A stretch of DNA of 64,000 bases from Micromonospora echinospora (GTDB lineage: Bacteria; Actinomycetota; Actinomycetes; Mycobacteriales; Micromonosporaceae): contig NZ_LT607413.1 of assembly GCF_900091495.1 (NCBI RefSeq), positions 2,666,001 through 2,730,000 on the forward strand, given 5' to 3'. Below are positions 57,701 through 64,000 of this stretch, one piece after another. The position numbers and the translations under genes are program-made. The notes under the pieces are model-generated. The model was given only the letters and a program-made list of their open reading frames with translations, made no database searches and was not told where the DNA came from. Each line of letters opens with the position of its first letter. Positions within the stretch are counted from its first letter, which is position 1.

Positions 57701-58750
57701 ATGGCCGTCCCGGTGATCGCGGGTCTCGGTACGGCGCAGCCGTCGTCGGCCGATCAGGACGAACTGTGGACGGGCTTCTTCGCCGGTCACTACTCCGGTG
57801 CCACCCGGGCGTTGGCCCGGCGGATCTTCGCCAACTCGGGGGTGAGTCGTCGGCAGGCGGCGGTCAGCCCGTTGCTGGAGGACGTCTCGGAGTGGCCGAC
57901 GGAGCGACGGATGCGCCGCTACCAGGTCGAGGCGCTGCCGCTCGGTCGGGAGGCGGCCGGCCGGGCGCTCGCCGCAGCCGGGCTCGCCGCCGGTGACGTC
58001 GGGCTCTTCGTGGTCTGTTCCTGCACCGGGTACGCCACCCCGGGGCTGGACATCATGCTCGCCCGCGACCTGGGGATGGCGCCGGACACCCAACGCATGT
58101 TCGTCGGGCACATGGGCTGCTACGCGGCGCTTCCCGGCCTCGGCGCGGCGGGTGACTTCGTCGCCGCCCGGGGCCGGCCGGCGCTGCTGCTCTGCGCCGA
58201 GCTGACCAGCCTGCACATCCAGCCCGTCGCGGCCCGGGTGGACACCCAGCAGATCGTCTCCCACGCGCTCTTCTCGGACGCCGCGGTCGCCGCCGTGCTC
58301 GTGCCCGACGGCCGGGGGTACGCGCTGCGTGAGGTGACCGCCCTGACCGACACCTCCACCGCCGACCACATGACCTGGGAGGTCACCGACACCGGCTTCC
58401 GGATGGGACTCTCCCCGAAGGTCCCGCAGGTGCTCTCGAAGCACGTCCGGGGCCTGGCCGACGGCCTGATCGCCCGGCACGGCGCCGACCGGTCCGGGGT
58501 GGACGGTTGGGCGGTGCACCCCGGCGGGCCACGCATCCTCGACGTGGTGGAGCGGGAACTGGCGCTGCCGGAGCGGGCCCTGGCCGCCTCCCGGGAGACC
58601 CTGGCCGGGCACGGCAACTGCTCCTCGCCGACGGTGCTGCTGATTCTCGACCGGCTGCTCCGGCAGCCCGTGCCGCCGCAGCGGGTCGTCATGCTCGCCT
58701 TCGGCCCCGGCCTGACCCTCTACGCCGCCCTGCTCGAACGCCAGGACTGA
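57701..58750 (+). CDS. type III polyketide synthase (chalcone/stilbene synthase-like)
   Basis: The 349-residue homodimeric synthase has the catalytic triad in place: Cys140 (VGHMGCYAALPGLG), His273 (WAVHPGGPRILD) and Asn306 (AGHGNCSSPTVL). The C-terminal GFGPG-type loop is seen as FGPGLTLYAALL. It condenses malonyl-CoA onto an acyl starter to give alkylresorcinols, pyrones or similar rings. Neighbours encode a methyltransferase and a UbiA prenyltransferase. This resembles the agq cluster of Actinoplanes missouriensis, which makes prenylated methoxyhydroquinones, but no monooxygenase gene is seen here. Confidence 0.94.
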   Translation: MAVPVIAGLGTAQPSSADQDELWTGFFAGHYSGATRALARRIFANSGVSRRQAAVSPLLEDVSEWPTERRMRRYQVEALPLGREAAGRALAAAGLAAGDVGLFVVCSCTGYATPGLDIMLARDLGMAPDTQRMFVGHMGCYAALPGLGAAGDFVAARGRPALLLCAELTSLHIQPVAARVDTQQIVSHALFSDAAVAAVLVPDGRGYALREVTALTDTSTADHMTWEVTDTGFRMGLSPKVPQVLSKHVRGLADGLIARHGADRSGVDGWAVHPGGPRILDVVERELALPERALAASRETLAGHGNCSSPTVLLILDRLLRQPVPPQRVVMLAFGPGLTLYAALLERQD

Positions 58751-58814
58751 AACATCGACCGTTCTGGACCCGCCGGACGGGGTGCGCGGTCCCGCCGACG
58801 GTTAGGCTCGATTG

Positions 58815-59477
58815 ATGGACTCCCACGCCGAAGGCCGGTCCCGGACCGGGTGGCTGGCCGGGCTGACCGTGGTCGCGATGCTCGCCAGCGCGGGCTGGTG
58901 GACCTCCGCCGACCCCGGGGCCACGCCGGGTGCCGCGATGGCGCCCCGGGCCGACCTCGTGCTGCGTGCCGGCGCCGCCTCCGGTGCCGCTTCGGTCCGC
59001 GCCGAGCCACCCCGGACCGGCGAGGGCGCCCGGGCGGTGGTCGACCCCGCGACCGGTGCGGTCCTCTACCTGCCGGAGCGTTACCCGTCGGGGAGCCGGG
59101 TGACGATCGACCCCTCCTCGGGACGGGTTGTCGGCTTCCGACCCGGCGACTCCGAGGACAGCTCGTCCCGGCTCGGCACGGTGGTGTGGCGGGAACACCG
59201 GCTGCTGACCGACAACGTCCGCGAGGTGCGCCGGCAGTCCGCCACCGAGCCGGGGGTCCGGTACCAGCTGCTGGTGATCTGTGACGGGGGCGATGCCGGC
59301 GACCTCCAGGTGCGGATGGGCATCGGCCGACGCTGGGACGGCCAGCGGTCCGCCGGGTGCGACGGGTCGCTGTACTCGATGGGCGTCGTCGCGGCCGGTG
59401 GCACGCTCTCCGTCCGGATCGCGCATCCGCAGGTCGGCGCGGTGGAGCTCACCGCCATGCTGGTCGCCCTGGACTGA
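58815..59477 (+). CDS. secreted or anchored protein (hypothetical)
   Basis: The 220-residue protein has a hydrophobic N-terminal segment (TGWLAGLTVVAMLASAGWW) that could be a signal peptide or anchor, then a soluble Gly/Arg/Val domain with two cysteines (VICDGGDAGDLQVRMGIGRRWDGQRSAGCDGSLYSMG). TAGGCT at 58803-58808 ends exactly 6 nt before ATG 58815. It follows the polyketide synthase gene but has its own promoter. I do not recognise a family. Confidence 0.75.
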   Translation: MDSHAEGRSRTGWLAGLTVVAMLASAGWWTSADPGATPGAAMAPRADLVLRAGAASGAASVRAEPPRTGEGARAVVDPATGAVLYLPERYPSGSRVTIDPSSGRVVGFRPGDSEDSSSRLGTVVWREHRLLTDNVREVRRQSATEPGVRYQLLVICDGGDAGDLQVRMGIGRRWDGQRSAGCDGSLYSMGVVAAGGTLSVRIAHPQVGAVELTAMLVALD

Positions 59478-59486
59478 CCCCGCGGC

Positions 59487-60194
59487 TCAGCCGGCCAGTC
59501 GGGTCAGGTCCGCCCGGTAGTCCTCGACCGAGTCGACCGCCGGGACGACCCGGACGACGGTGCCGGCGCGGTCCACCAGGATCACGTCGACCGCGCCGGG
59601 GACCGGGTCGGCGTGCGTCAGGGCGCGCAGCCCGTCGGCCGGGTCGGCGAGACGCCGGACGCCGGTCGTGGGGCCCGCCCCGACGGTGGGCACGGTGCGT
59701 CCGCCGACCACGGTGACCACCCGTACCCCTGGCGGGGCGGCAGCGGCCGCCTCGGCCACCCGTTCTGGGCACGGGCAGGCGTCGACCAGCAGGATCACCG
59801 CCGGTAGGAGGCTGCGCAGCGGCACCGGAGCCTGGGCGCCGTCGACCAGGTCCAGGGCCGGCAGCGGACGGCCGACCGGGTCGGGCAGCGGGTCCCGCGC
59901 CGGGGCCGGGGCGGACCGGGCCGTGGAGGGCTCGGCCCGGGACCAGGTGACCGTGACCAGCCCGGCCAGGGTGGCGAGCACCGCCACGACCAGGATCAGC
60001 ACCGGCAGGGTCAGGGTGGCCCGGAGCGAGCGCCGTCGCGTGTCCCGGCGGGCCTCGCGTAGCTCACGACGGATCTGGGCGGCCTCCTGGGCCAGCGCGG
60101 AGGCGTCGTCCGGAACGACCACCCGTCCCCATTCGGGCGGCAGGTCGGGCAGGCCGTCGGTGGACCAGTGGCCGTTGGGTTCGGGCATGCCCAT
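59487..60194 (-). CDS. membrane-anchored thioredoxin-fold-like protein (hypothetical)
   Basis: The 235-residue protein has a cytoplasmic head with a coiled-coil (DDASALAQEAAQIRRELREARRDTRRRS), one transmembrane helix at about 62-84 (LTLPVLILVVAVLATLAGLVTV) and an exported domain of about 140 residues. That domain reads like a TlpA/redoxin fold (RPLPALDLVDGAQAPVPLRSLLPAVILLVDACPCPE) with CPC in place of CxxC. ATG 60194 is 5 bases after GGAGG. It may handle thiols or sense redox state, an inference only. Confidence 0.72.
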   Translation of the reverse strand: MGMPEPNGHWSTDGLPDLPPEWGRVVVPDDASALAQEAAQIRRELREARRDTRRRSLRATLTLPVLILVVAVLATLAGLVTVTWSRAEPSTARSAPAPARDPLPDPVGRPLPALDLVDGAQAPVPLRSLLPAVILLVDACPCPERVAEAAAAAPPGVRVVTVVGGRTVPTVGAGPTTGVRRLADPADGLRALTHADPVPGAVDVILVDRAGTVVRVVPAVDSVEDYRADLTRLAG

Positions 60195-60548
60195 GAGACC
60201 TCCGGGAGCCATGGTGGTGGTGGGGAAGGAGGGGTGCCTCCAATGTCCTCCAACCGGGCTGCCCGGCGCTACACCCGGGCGCGTCCTTGTACCGGCCGGT
60301 ACCATTGAACGAGTGCATCCCCTGGACCCCGCGCCTTGCGGGACAACCCCGTGGCGGATGGCCTGGACACCCGCACCGGGACGTGTTCCGACTGTTACGG
60401 AGCGTGTTCAAATCATTGGTTTGACTGCATGTCAAGCCGAAGAAATGCCTCTCACATGGCCCCTGAGCTGCGCTTACGGTCAGGACTGCGGTGAGACATC
60501 GGTGCCTGAGCGTGTTACCCTAGACACAGCGAAAGGGGTTTCGAACCT
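60195..60548. promoter_or_regulatory. divergent intergenic region upstream of carD
   Basis: No gene is supported in these 354 bases, which include a less GC-rich stretch from 60380 to 60550. TGAGAC (60492-60497) and TACCCT (60516-60521), 18 bases apart, are the best carD promoter candidate. TTGAC-TGCAT-GTCAA at 60421-60435 is a short palindrome. GAAAGGGG is the ribosome-binding site, about 12 bases before ATG 60549. Confidence 0.5.
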
Positions 60549-61034
60549 ATGGTTTTCAGTGTCGGCGAGACCGTTGTTTACCCCCACCACGGGGCCGCAC
60601 TCATCGAGGCAATCGAGACTCGGGTCATCAAGGGTGAGCCTAAGCAGTACCTCGTCCTGAGGGTTGCGCAGGGTGACCTCACGGTCCGGGTGCCCGCTGA
60701 GAACGCCGAGATCGTGGGCGTGCGCGAGGTGGTCGGCGAAGAGGGCCTGGGCAAGGTCTTCGACGTCCTCCGCGCTCCGCACACCGAGGAGCCGACCAAC
60801 TGGTCGCGGCGTTACAAGGCGAATCTGGAGAAGCTGGCCTCCGGTAACCCGCTGAAGGTGGCCGAGGTCGTCCGCGACCTGTGGCGGCGGGAGCGCGAGC
60901 GGGGCCTCTCCGCTGGCGAGAAGCGGATGCTGGCCAAGGCCCGGGACATTCTCGTCGGCGAGGTCGCGCTGGCCGAGAAGAGCACCAAGGACGAGGCGGA
61001 GACGCTGCTCGACAAGGTTCTGACCGAGGCCTAG
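60549..61034 (+). CDS. carD: CarD family transcriptional regulator
   Basis: The 161-residue protein has the N-terminal RNA polymerase-interacting Tudor-like domain ([21 protein letters not shown]) and a helical C-terminal DNA-binding domain ([38 protein letters not shown]). CarD stabilises open promoter complexes at rRNA and housekeeping promoters in actinobacteria. Length and sequence match the mycobacterial protein. ispD and ispF follow, as is usual. Confidence 0.96.
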   Translation: MVFSVGETVVYPHHGAALIEAIETRVIKGEPKQYLVLRVAQGDLTVRVPAENAEIVGVREVVGEEGLGKVFDVLRAPHTEEPTNWSRRYKANLEKLASGNPLKVAEVVRDLWRRERERGLSAGEKRMLAKARDILVGEVALAEKSTKDEAETLLDKVLTEA

Positions 61035-61074
61035 TTCCCACAGCATCGTCGTACCCACCCCGTAGCAAAGAAAA

Positions 61075-61132
61075 ACGAGGACCGCGACGTGACCGCGCAG
61101 CTCAATCCGTGCGGTGACGTCGCGGTCCTCGT
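61075..61132 (+). promoter_or_regulatory. perfect 16-bp inverted repeat enclosing the ispD ribosome-binding site and start codon
   Basis: ACGAGGACCGCGACGT at 61075-61090 pairs exactly with ACGTCGCGGTCCTCGT at 61117-61132, leaving a 26-nt loop. The left arm contains the GAGG ribosome-binding site and reaches into GTG 61089; the right arm encodes ispD residues 10-15. In the mRNA this would hide the start site. Confidence 0.8.
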
Positions 61133-61784
61133 GCCTGCGGCCGGTGCCGGGATCCGGCTCGGCCCCGGCGCTCCCAAGGCGCTCCGGCCGCTGGCCGGTG
61201 AACCTCTGCTCGTGCACGCGGTACGCCGGATCGCCGCCGCGCCGTCGGTGCACACGATCGTGGTCGCCGCGCCGGTCGCCGACGTCCCCGCCGTCCGGGA
61301 CCTGCTCGCCCCGGTCGCCCCGGTCACCGTCGTTCCCGGCGGGGCGCAGCGGCAGGACTCGGTCGCCGCCGCGCTGGCCGCTGTGCCGGCCGGTCCCGGG
61401 ATCGTCCTCGTGCACGACGCGGCCCGTGCTCTCGTCCCCGCCGAACTCGTCGAGTCGGTCGCCGCGGCGGTCCGCTCCGGGCACGACGCGGTCATCCCCG
61501 TCCTGCCGGTGGTGGACACCGTCAAGGAGGTCTCCGCCGACGAGGTGGTGCGGGGCACGGTCGACCGGTCCGTCCTGCGGGCCGTGCAGACGCCACAGGG
61601 CTTCCGCCGGGCGGTGCTGGCCGCCGCGCACGCCGCCGCCGTCGACCCGCTGACCGACGACGCTGGACTGGTCGAGAAGCAGGGCGTCCCGGTGGTTTGC
61701 GTGCCCGGTTCCGAGTACGCCATGAAGATCACCCGGCCGTTCGACCTGGCGCTGGCCGAGCACCTGCTGACCGTACGCGTCTGA
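61089..61784 (+). CDS. ispD: 2-C-methyl-D-erythritol 4-phosphate cytidylyltransferase
   Basis: The 231-residue enzyme attaches CMP to methylerythritol phosphate in the non-mevalonate isoprenoid pathway. The nucleotide-binding [18 protein letters not shown] is near the N-terminus, with [25 protein letters not shown] and VQTPQGFRR following, all typical. GTG 61089 is the only start keeping the conserved VAVLVPAAG intact. Its ribosome-binding site lies in a perfect inverted repeat. Confidence 0.95.
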   Translation: MTAQLNPCGDVAVLVPAAGAGIRLGPGAPKALRPLAGEPLLVHAVRRIAAAPSVHTIVVAAPVADVPAVRDLLAPVAPVTVVPGGAQRQDSVAAALAAVPAGPGIVLVHDAARALVPAELVESVAAAVRSGHDAVIPVLPVVDTVKEVSADEVVRGTVDRSVLRAVQTPQGFRRAVLAAAHAAAVDPLTDDAGLVEKQGVPVVCVPGSEYAMKITRPFDLALAEHLLTVRV

Positions 61785-61800
61785 CGCGTACCCTGGCTCC

Positions 61801-62349
61801 ATGATCGTTCCCCGGGTGGCCGTCGGCACCGACATCCACGCCTTCGCGCCCGGTCGCCCCTGCTGGCTGGCCGGGCTGCACTGGCCCGGCGAGGTCGGGC
61901 TGGCCGGCCACTCCGACGCCGACGTGGTCGCCCACGCGGCCTGCAACGCGCTCCTCTCCGCCGCCGGCCTCGGCGACCTGGGCGCCAACTACGGCGTCGC
62001 CGAACCGGAGTGGGCGGGAGCCTCCGGTATCGCCCTGCTCACCGAGAGCGCCCGCCGGGTGCGCGCTGCCGGCTTCGAGATCGGCAACGTCTCGGTGCAG
62101 GTGGTCGGCAACCGTCCGAAGATCGGCCCCCGCCGGGACGAGGCGCAGCGGGTGCTCACCGAGGCGGTCGGCGCACCAGTGTCGCTGGCCGCCGCGACCA
62201 CCGACGGACTCGGCTTCACCGGCCGGGGAGAGGGGCTGGCCGGCGTCGCGGTGGCCCTGGTGTACCCGCTGGACCCGCCCGCCCCGGCCGGTCAGGCGAA
62301 CGCCTCCGGCGCCGCACACGAGCACGGCGGCGAGGACGACCCGGCATGA
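61801..62349 (+). CDS. ispF: 2-C-methyl-D-erythritol 2,4-cyclodiphosphate synthase
   Basis: The 182-residue enzyme closes the cyclodiphosphate ring in isoprenoid synthesis. Metal ligands D11 and H13 (GTDIHAF) and H45 ([10 protein letters not shown]) are present, with the [15 protein letters not shown]-terminal motif. About 25 extra residues at the C-terminus are disordered. ATG 61801 is 16 bases after ispD, with TACCCT 6 nt upstream, so a second start of transcription is possible. Its stop overlaps the TPR gene start. Confidence 0.95.
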   Translation: MIVPRVAVGTDIHAFAPGRPCWLAGLHWPGEVGLAGHSDADVVAHAACNALLSAAGLGDLGANYGVAEPEWAGASGIALLTESARRVRAAGFEIGNVSVQVVGNRPKIGPRRDEAQRVLTEAVGAPVSLAAATTDGLGFTGRGEGLAGVAVALVYPLDPPAPAGQANASGAAHEHGGEDDPA

Positions 62350-63359
62350 CCGAGGAGACCGAGTCCGCGGAGAGTTACCTCCAACGCGCCCAACTCCTCG
62401 CCGAGTTGGGCCGCTACGACGAGGCGGCCGGCGAACTCGCCCACCTGCTCGCCCGGGACCCGACCCACGCCCCGGCGTTGACCATGCTGGCCCGGGTGCA
62501 CCTGGCGGCCGGCCGCGCCGCCGAGTCGCTCACCGCCGCCGAGTCGGCCGCGGCAGCCGCGCCCGGCGTGGTCGAACCCCTGGTCGCGCGGGGACTGGCC
62601 CTGTCCGACCTGGAGCGGTACGCCGAGGCCGCCCGTACCGCTGACGAGATCCTGGCGCTCGGGCCGGACGACGCGTACGCCCAGCGCAGCGCGGCGGCGA
62701 TCCTGGCCGGCGCGCGCAACGGACAGCCGGCGCTCAACGCGGCGTGGCGCGGGGTGGAACTGGCCCCCGAGGAGCCGCAGGCGCACCTGGTGCTCGGCCT
62801 GGTCGCCGCCCGGCTGGAACTGTTCGACCTGGCCGAGCGGGCGTACTCCGAGGCGTTGCGCCTCGACCCGGAACTGGGCGAGGCGCAGCACGACATCGGC
62901 GTCATCCGGCTGGAGCAGCGGCGCTACGCCGAAGCGCTGGAGCACCTGGCCGCCGCTGCGTCGATCAGCCCCGGCCGGGTCGACTCGGGGCGGACCATCT
63001 CCGACGGGTTACGCCGGCTGGTGCTCTACGGCGCCGGCTGGTCCCTGGTGGCCACCGTCCTGGTGGCCTGCCTGGCCGCCGGGAGCGGCGGGCTGTCCCG
63101 GGGCTTCGCGGCGGTCGCCGCGCTCGGCGGGGCGCTGGTGGTGTGGCGGTACGCCGCGAAGGTGCCCAACCTGACCAGCGCGATCCTTCCCGGCCTGCTG
63201 CGCACCGACCGGACGCTGGCCCTGGCCGTGTACGCGGTGGCCGCCGCGCCCGCCCTGATCCTGCTCTACGCCCTGGTCGGCACCCCCTGGCCGTTGGTGC
63301 TGGCGATCGCGGCGACGGCGGTCGCCGAACTCGCCGTGTTCTCCCGCCCGGTGCGCTGA
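62346..63359 (+). CDS. tetratricopeptide repeat protein with C-terminal membrane helices
   Basis: The 337-residue protein has about six TPR-type helix pairs in residues 1-215 ([54 protein letters not shown] and similar units) and four hydrophobic helices from residue 222 ([22 protein letters not shown] through [17 protein letters not shown]). TPRs bind other proteins; the partner is unknown. ATG 62346 overlaps the ispF stop (ATGA). Confidence 0.85.
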   Translation: MTEETESAESYLQRAQLLAELGRYDEAAGELAHLLARDPTHAPALTMLARVHLAAGRAAESLTAAESAAAAAPGVVEPLVARGLALSDLERYAEAARTADEILALGPDDAYAQRSAAAILAGARNGQPALNAAWRGVELAPEEPQAHLVLGLVAARLELFDLAERAYSEALRLDPELGEAQHDIGVIRLEQRRYAEALEHLAAAASISPGRVDSGRTISDGLRRLVLYGAGWSLVATVLVACLAAGSGGLSRGFAAVAALGGALVVWRYAAKVPNLTSAILPGLLRTDRTLALAVYAVAAAPALILLYALVGTPWPLVLAIAATAVAELAVFSRPVR

Positions 63360-63368
63360 GCCCGCCCG

Positions 63369-63428
63369 GGTGGTAGCAGGGGACCCCTGTTACCGCTTTT
63401 TGACGTGCAGGGGTCCCCTGCTACCACC
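63369..63428. repeat. REP-like inverted repeat, copy C
   Basis: Two perfect 21-bp arms (63369-63389 and 63408-63428) flank an 18-nt loop. The arms equal those of the element at 52072 and the loop resembles its reverse complement, so it is the same element in the other orientation. Plus-strand translation gives MVAGDPCYRFLTCRGPLLPP. It separates the convergent TPR and dioxygenase genes. Confidence 0.9.
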
Positions 63429-63472
63429 TCAGCCGGAGCGACGAGGGGCGGTGCCGGAGCGGCGGTGCCGGG

Positions 63473-64000
63473 TCAGGGACGGCGGGCCCAGGTCCAGGCG
63501 TAGCCCGGGTCCTCGCACTCGGCCGCCGCGTCGCAGAGGTCCAGCGGGCGGAAGGTGTCGACCATGACGGCGAGTTCGTCGAAGTAGTCGGCGCCGATCG
63601 AGCGTTCCGCCGCGCCCGGCTGGGGACCGTGCGTGAAGCCGGACGGGTGCAGCGAGATCGACCCCTGCTCGATGCCGGAGCCGCGCCGGGCCTCATAGTT
63701 GCCGCCGGTGTAGAAGAGCATCTCGTCGGAGTCGACGTTGTGGTGGTTGTACGGCACCGGGATCGCGTCCGGGTGGTAGTCGACCTTGCGCGGCACGAAC
63801 GAGCAGATCACGAAGTTCGGCCCCTGGAAGGTCTGGTGCACCGGCGGGGGCTGGTGGATCCGACCGGTGATCGGCTCGAAGTCGTGGATGGAGAACGCCC
63901 AGGGGTAGAGGTGCCCGTCCCAGCCGACCACGTCGAACGGGTGGTGGGCGTAGACGTACCGCGTCCAGCCGCGCCGGTGCCGGACCAGGACCTCCACCTC
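63473..64000 (-). CDS. hmgA: homogentisate 1,2-dioxygenase, C-terminal part
   Basis: About 175 C-terminal residues are visible; the gene continues past the window's end. The iron-ligand regions are present: PYNHHNVDSDEMLFY and HPSGFTHGPQPG, with HQTFQGPNFVICSFVPRKVDY between the sheets. The enzyme opens the ring of homogentisate in tyrosine breakdown. The stop at 63473 lies 45 bases after a REP-like palindrome. A close paralogous cupin dioxygenase is possible but less likely. Confidence 0.9.
   Translation of the reverse strand, partial: EVEVLVRHRRGWTRYVYAHHPFDVVGWDGHLYPWAFSIHDFEPITGRIHQPPPVHQTFQGPNFVICSFVPRKVDYHPDAIPVPYNHHNVDSDEMLFYTGGNYEARRGSGIEQGSISLHPSGFTHGPQPGAAERSIGADYFDELAVMVDTFRPLDLCDAAAECEDPGYAWTWARRP

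Noticed and set aside
48992..63428. Repeated palindromes considered as a CRISPR array
   Set aside because: The copies are kilobases apart, have no regular spacers and no cas genes nearby.

Overview
The window is very GC-rich DNA with almost every third codon position G or C, frequent GTG starts, ATGA/GTGA stop-start overlaps and dense coding on both strands. The block dacB-metalloprotease-tilS-hpt-ftsH-folE ... folP-folB-folK ... panC-panD-nadB-nadC-coaX-lysS-lsr2-clpC-mutY ... disA-radA ... carD-ispD-ispF is a conserved core of actinobacterial chromosomes. Lsr2, CarD and a DUF3180 gene after folK also point to Actinomycetota. The accessory content and the dispersed GGTAGCAGGGG palindromes fit Micromonospora or a close relative; that genus is an inference.

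Layout. 1-9.5 kb: end of a D-Ala-D-Ala carboxypeptidase gene, DUF2342 metalloprotease, tilS, gamma-glutamyltransferase, a GlxA-type regulator, hpt, ftsH and folE. 9.5-22.6 kb: a mostly minus-strand block that separates folE from folP. It encodes a pilin-sized two-helix protein, a PrgI-like protein (apparently frameshifted), a VirB4-like ATPase, a TrbL/VirB6-like membrane protein, a VirB8-like anchored protein, a lytic transglycosylase/M23 hydrolase and a degenerate FtsK-like ATPase. This looks like a chromosomal type IV secretion-like machine with no relaxase or integrase, and is the most interesting system here. 22.9-27.5 kb: folP-folB-folK-DUF3180 and small membrane or hypothetical genes. 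27.6-31.4 kb: an osmoprotectant (OpuC-type) ABC transporter whose ATPase gene is divergent from its permeases with only 2 bp between the start codons.

31.4-36 kb: a long charged repeat protein, a stand-alone nuoD paralogue and, 25 bp downstream of its gene start, the end of a MidA/NDUFAF7-family methyltransferase gene. 36-43 kb: a coenzyme A and NAD precursor block (DUF2520 dehydrogenase, panC, panD, nadB, nadC, coaX) with a septum-formation-type lipoprotein. 43-49 kb: methyltransferase, lysS, lsr2 and clpC, with two consensus DnaA boxes between lsr2 and clpC. 49-55 kb: mutY, an ACT-domain protein, def, disA and radA. 55-59 kb: a small UbiA-methyltransferase-type III polyketide synthase cluster. 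60-64 kb: carD, ispD, ispF, a TPR protein and the end of a homogentisate 1,2-dioxygenase gene.

Non-coding patterns worth attention: about ten genes have a TANNNT hexamer exactly 6 nt before the start codon, implying leaderless mRNAs; a perfect 16-bp inverted repeat encloses the ribosome-binding site and start codon of ispD; a palindromic REP-like family occurs three times; and five genes carry a nearby downstream copy of their own stop-codon region. No tRNA, rRNA, CRISPR array, transposase or integrase was seen.
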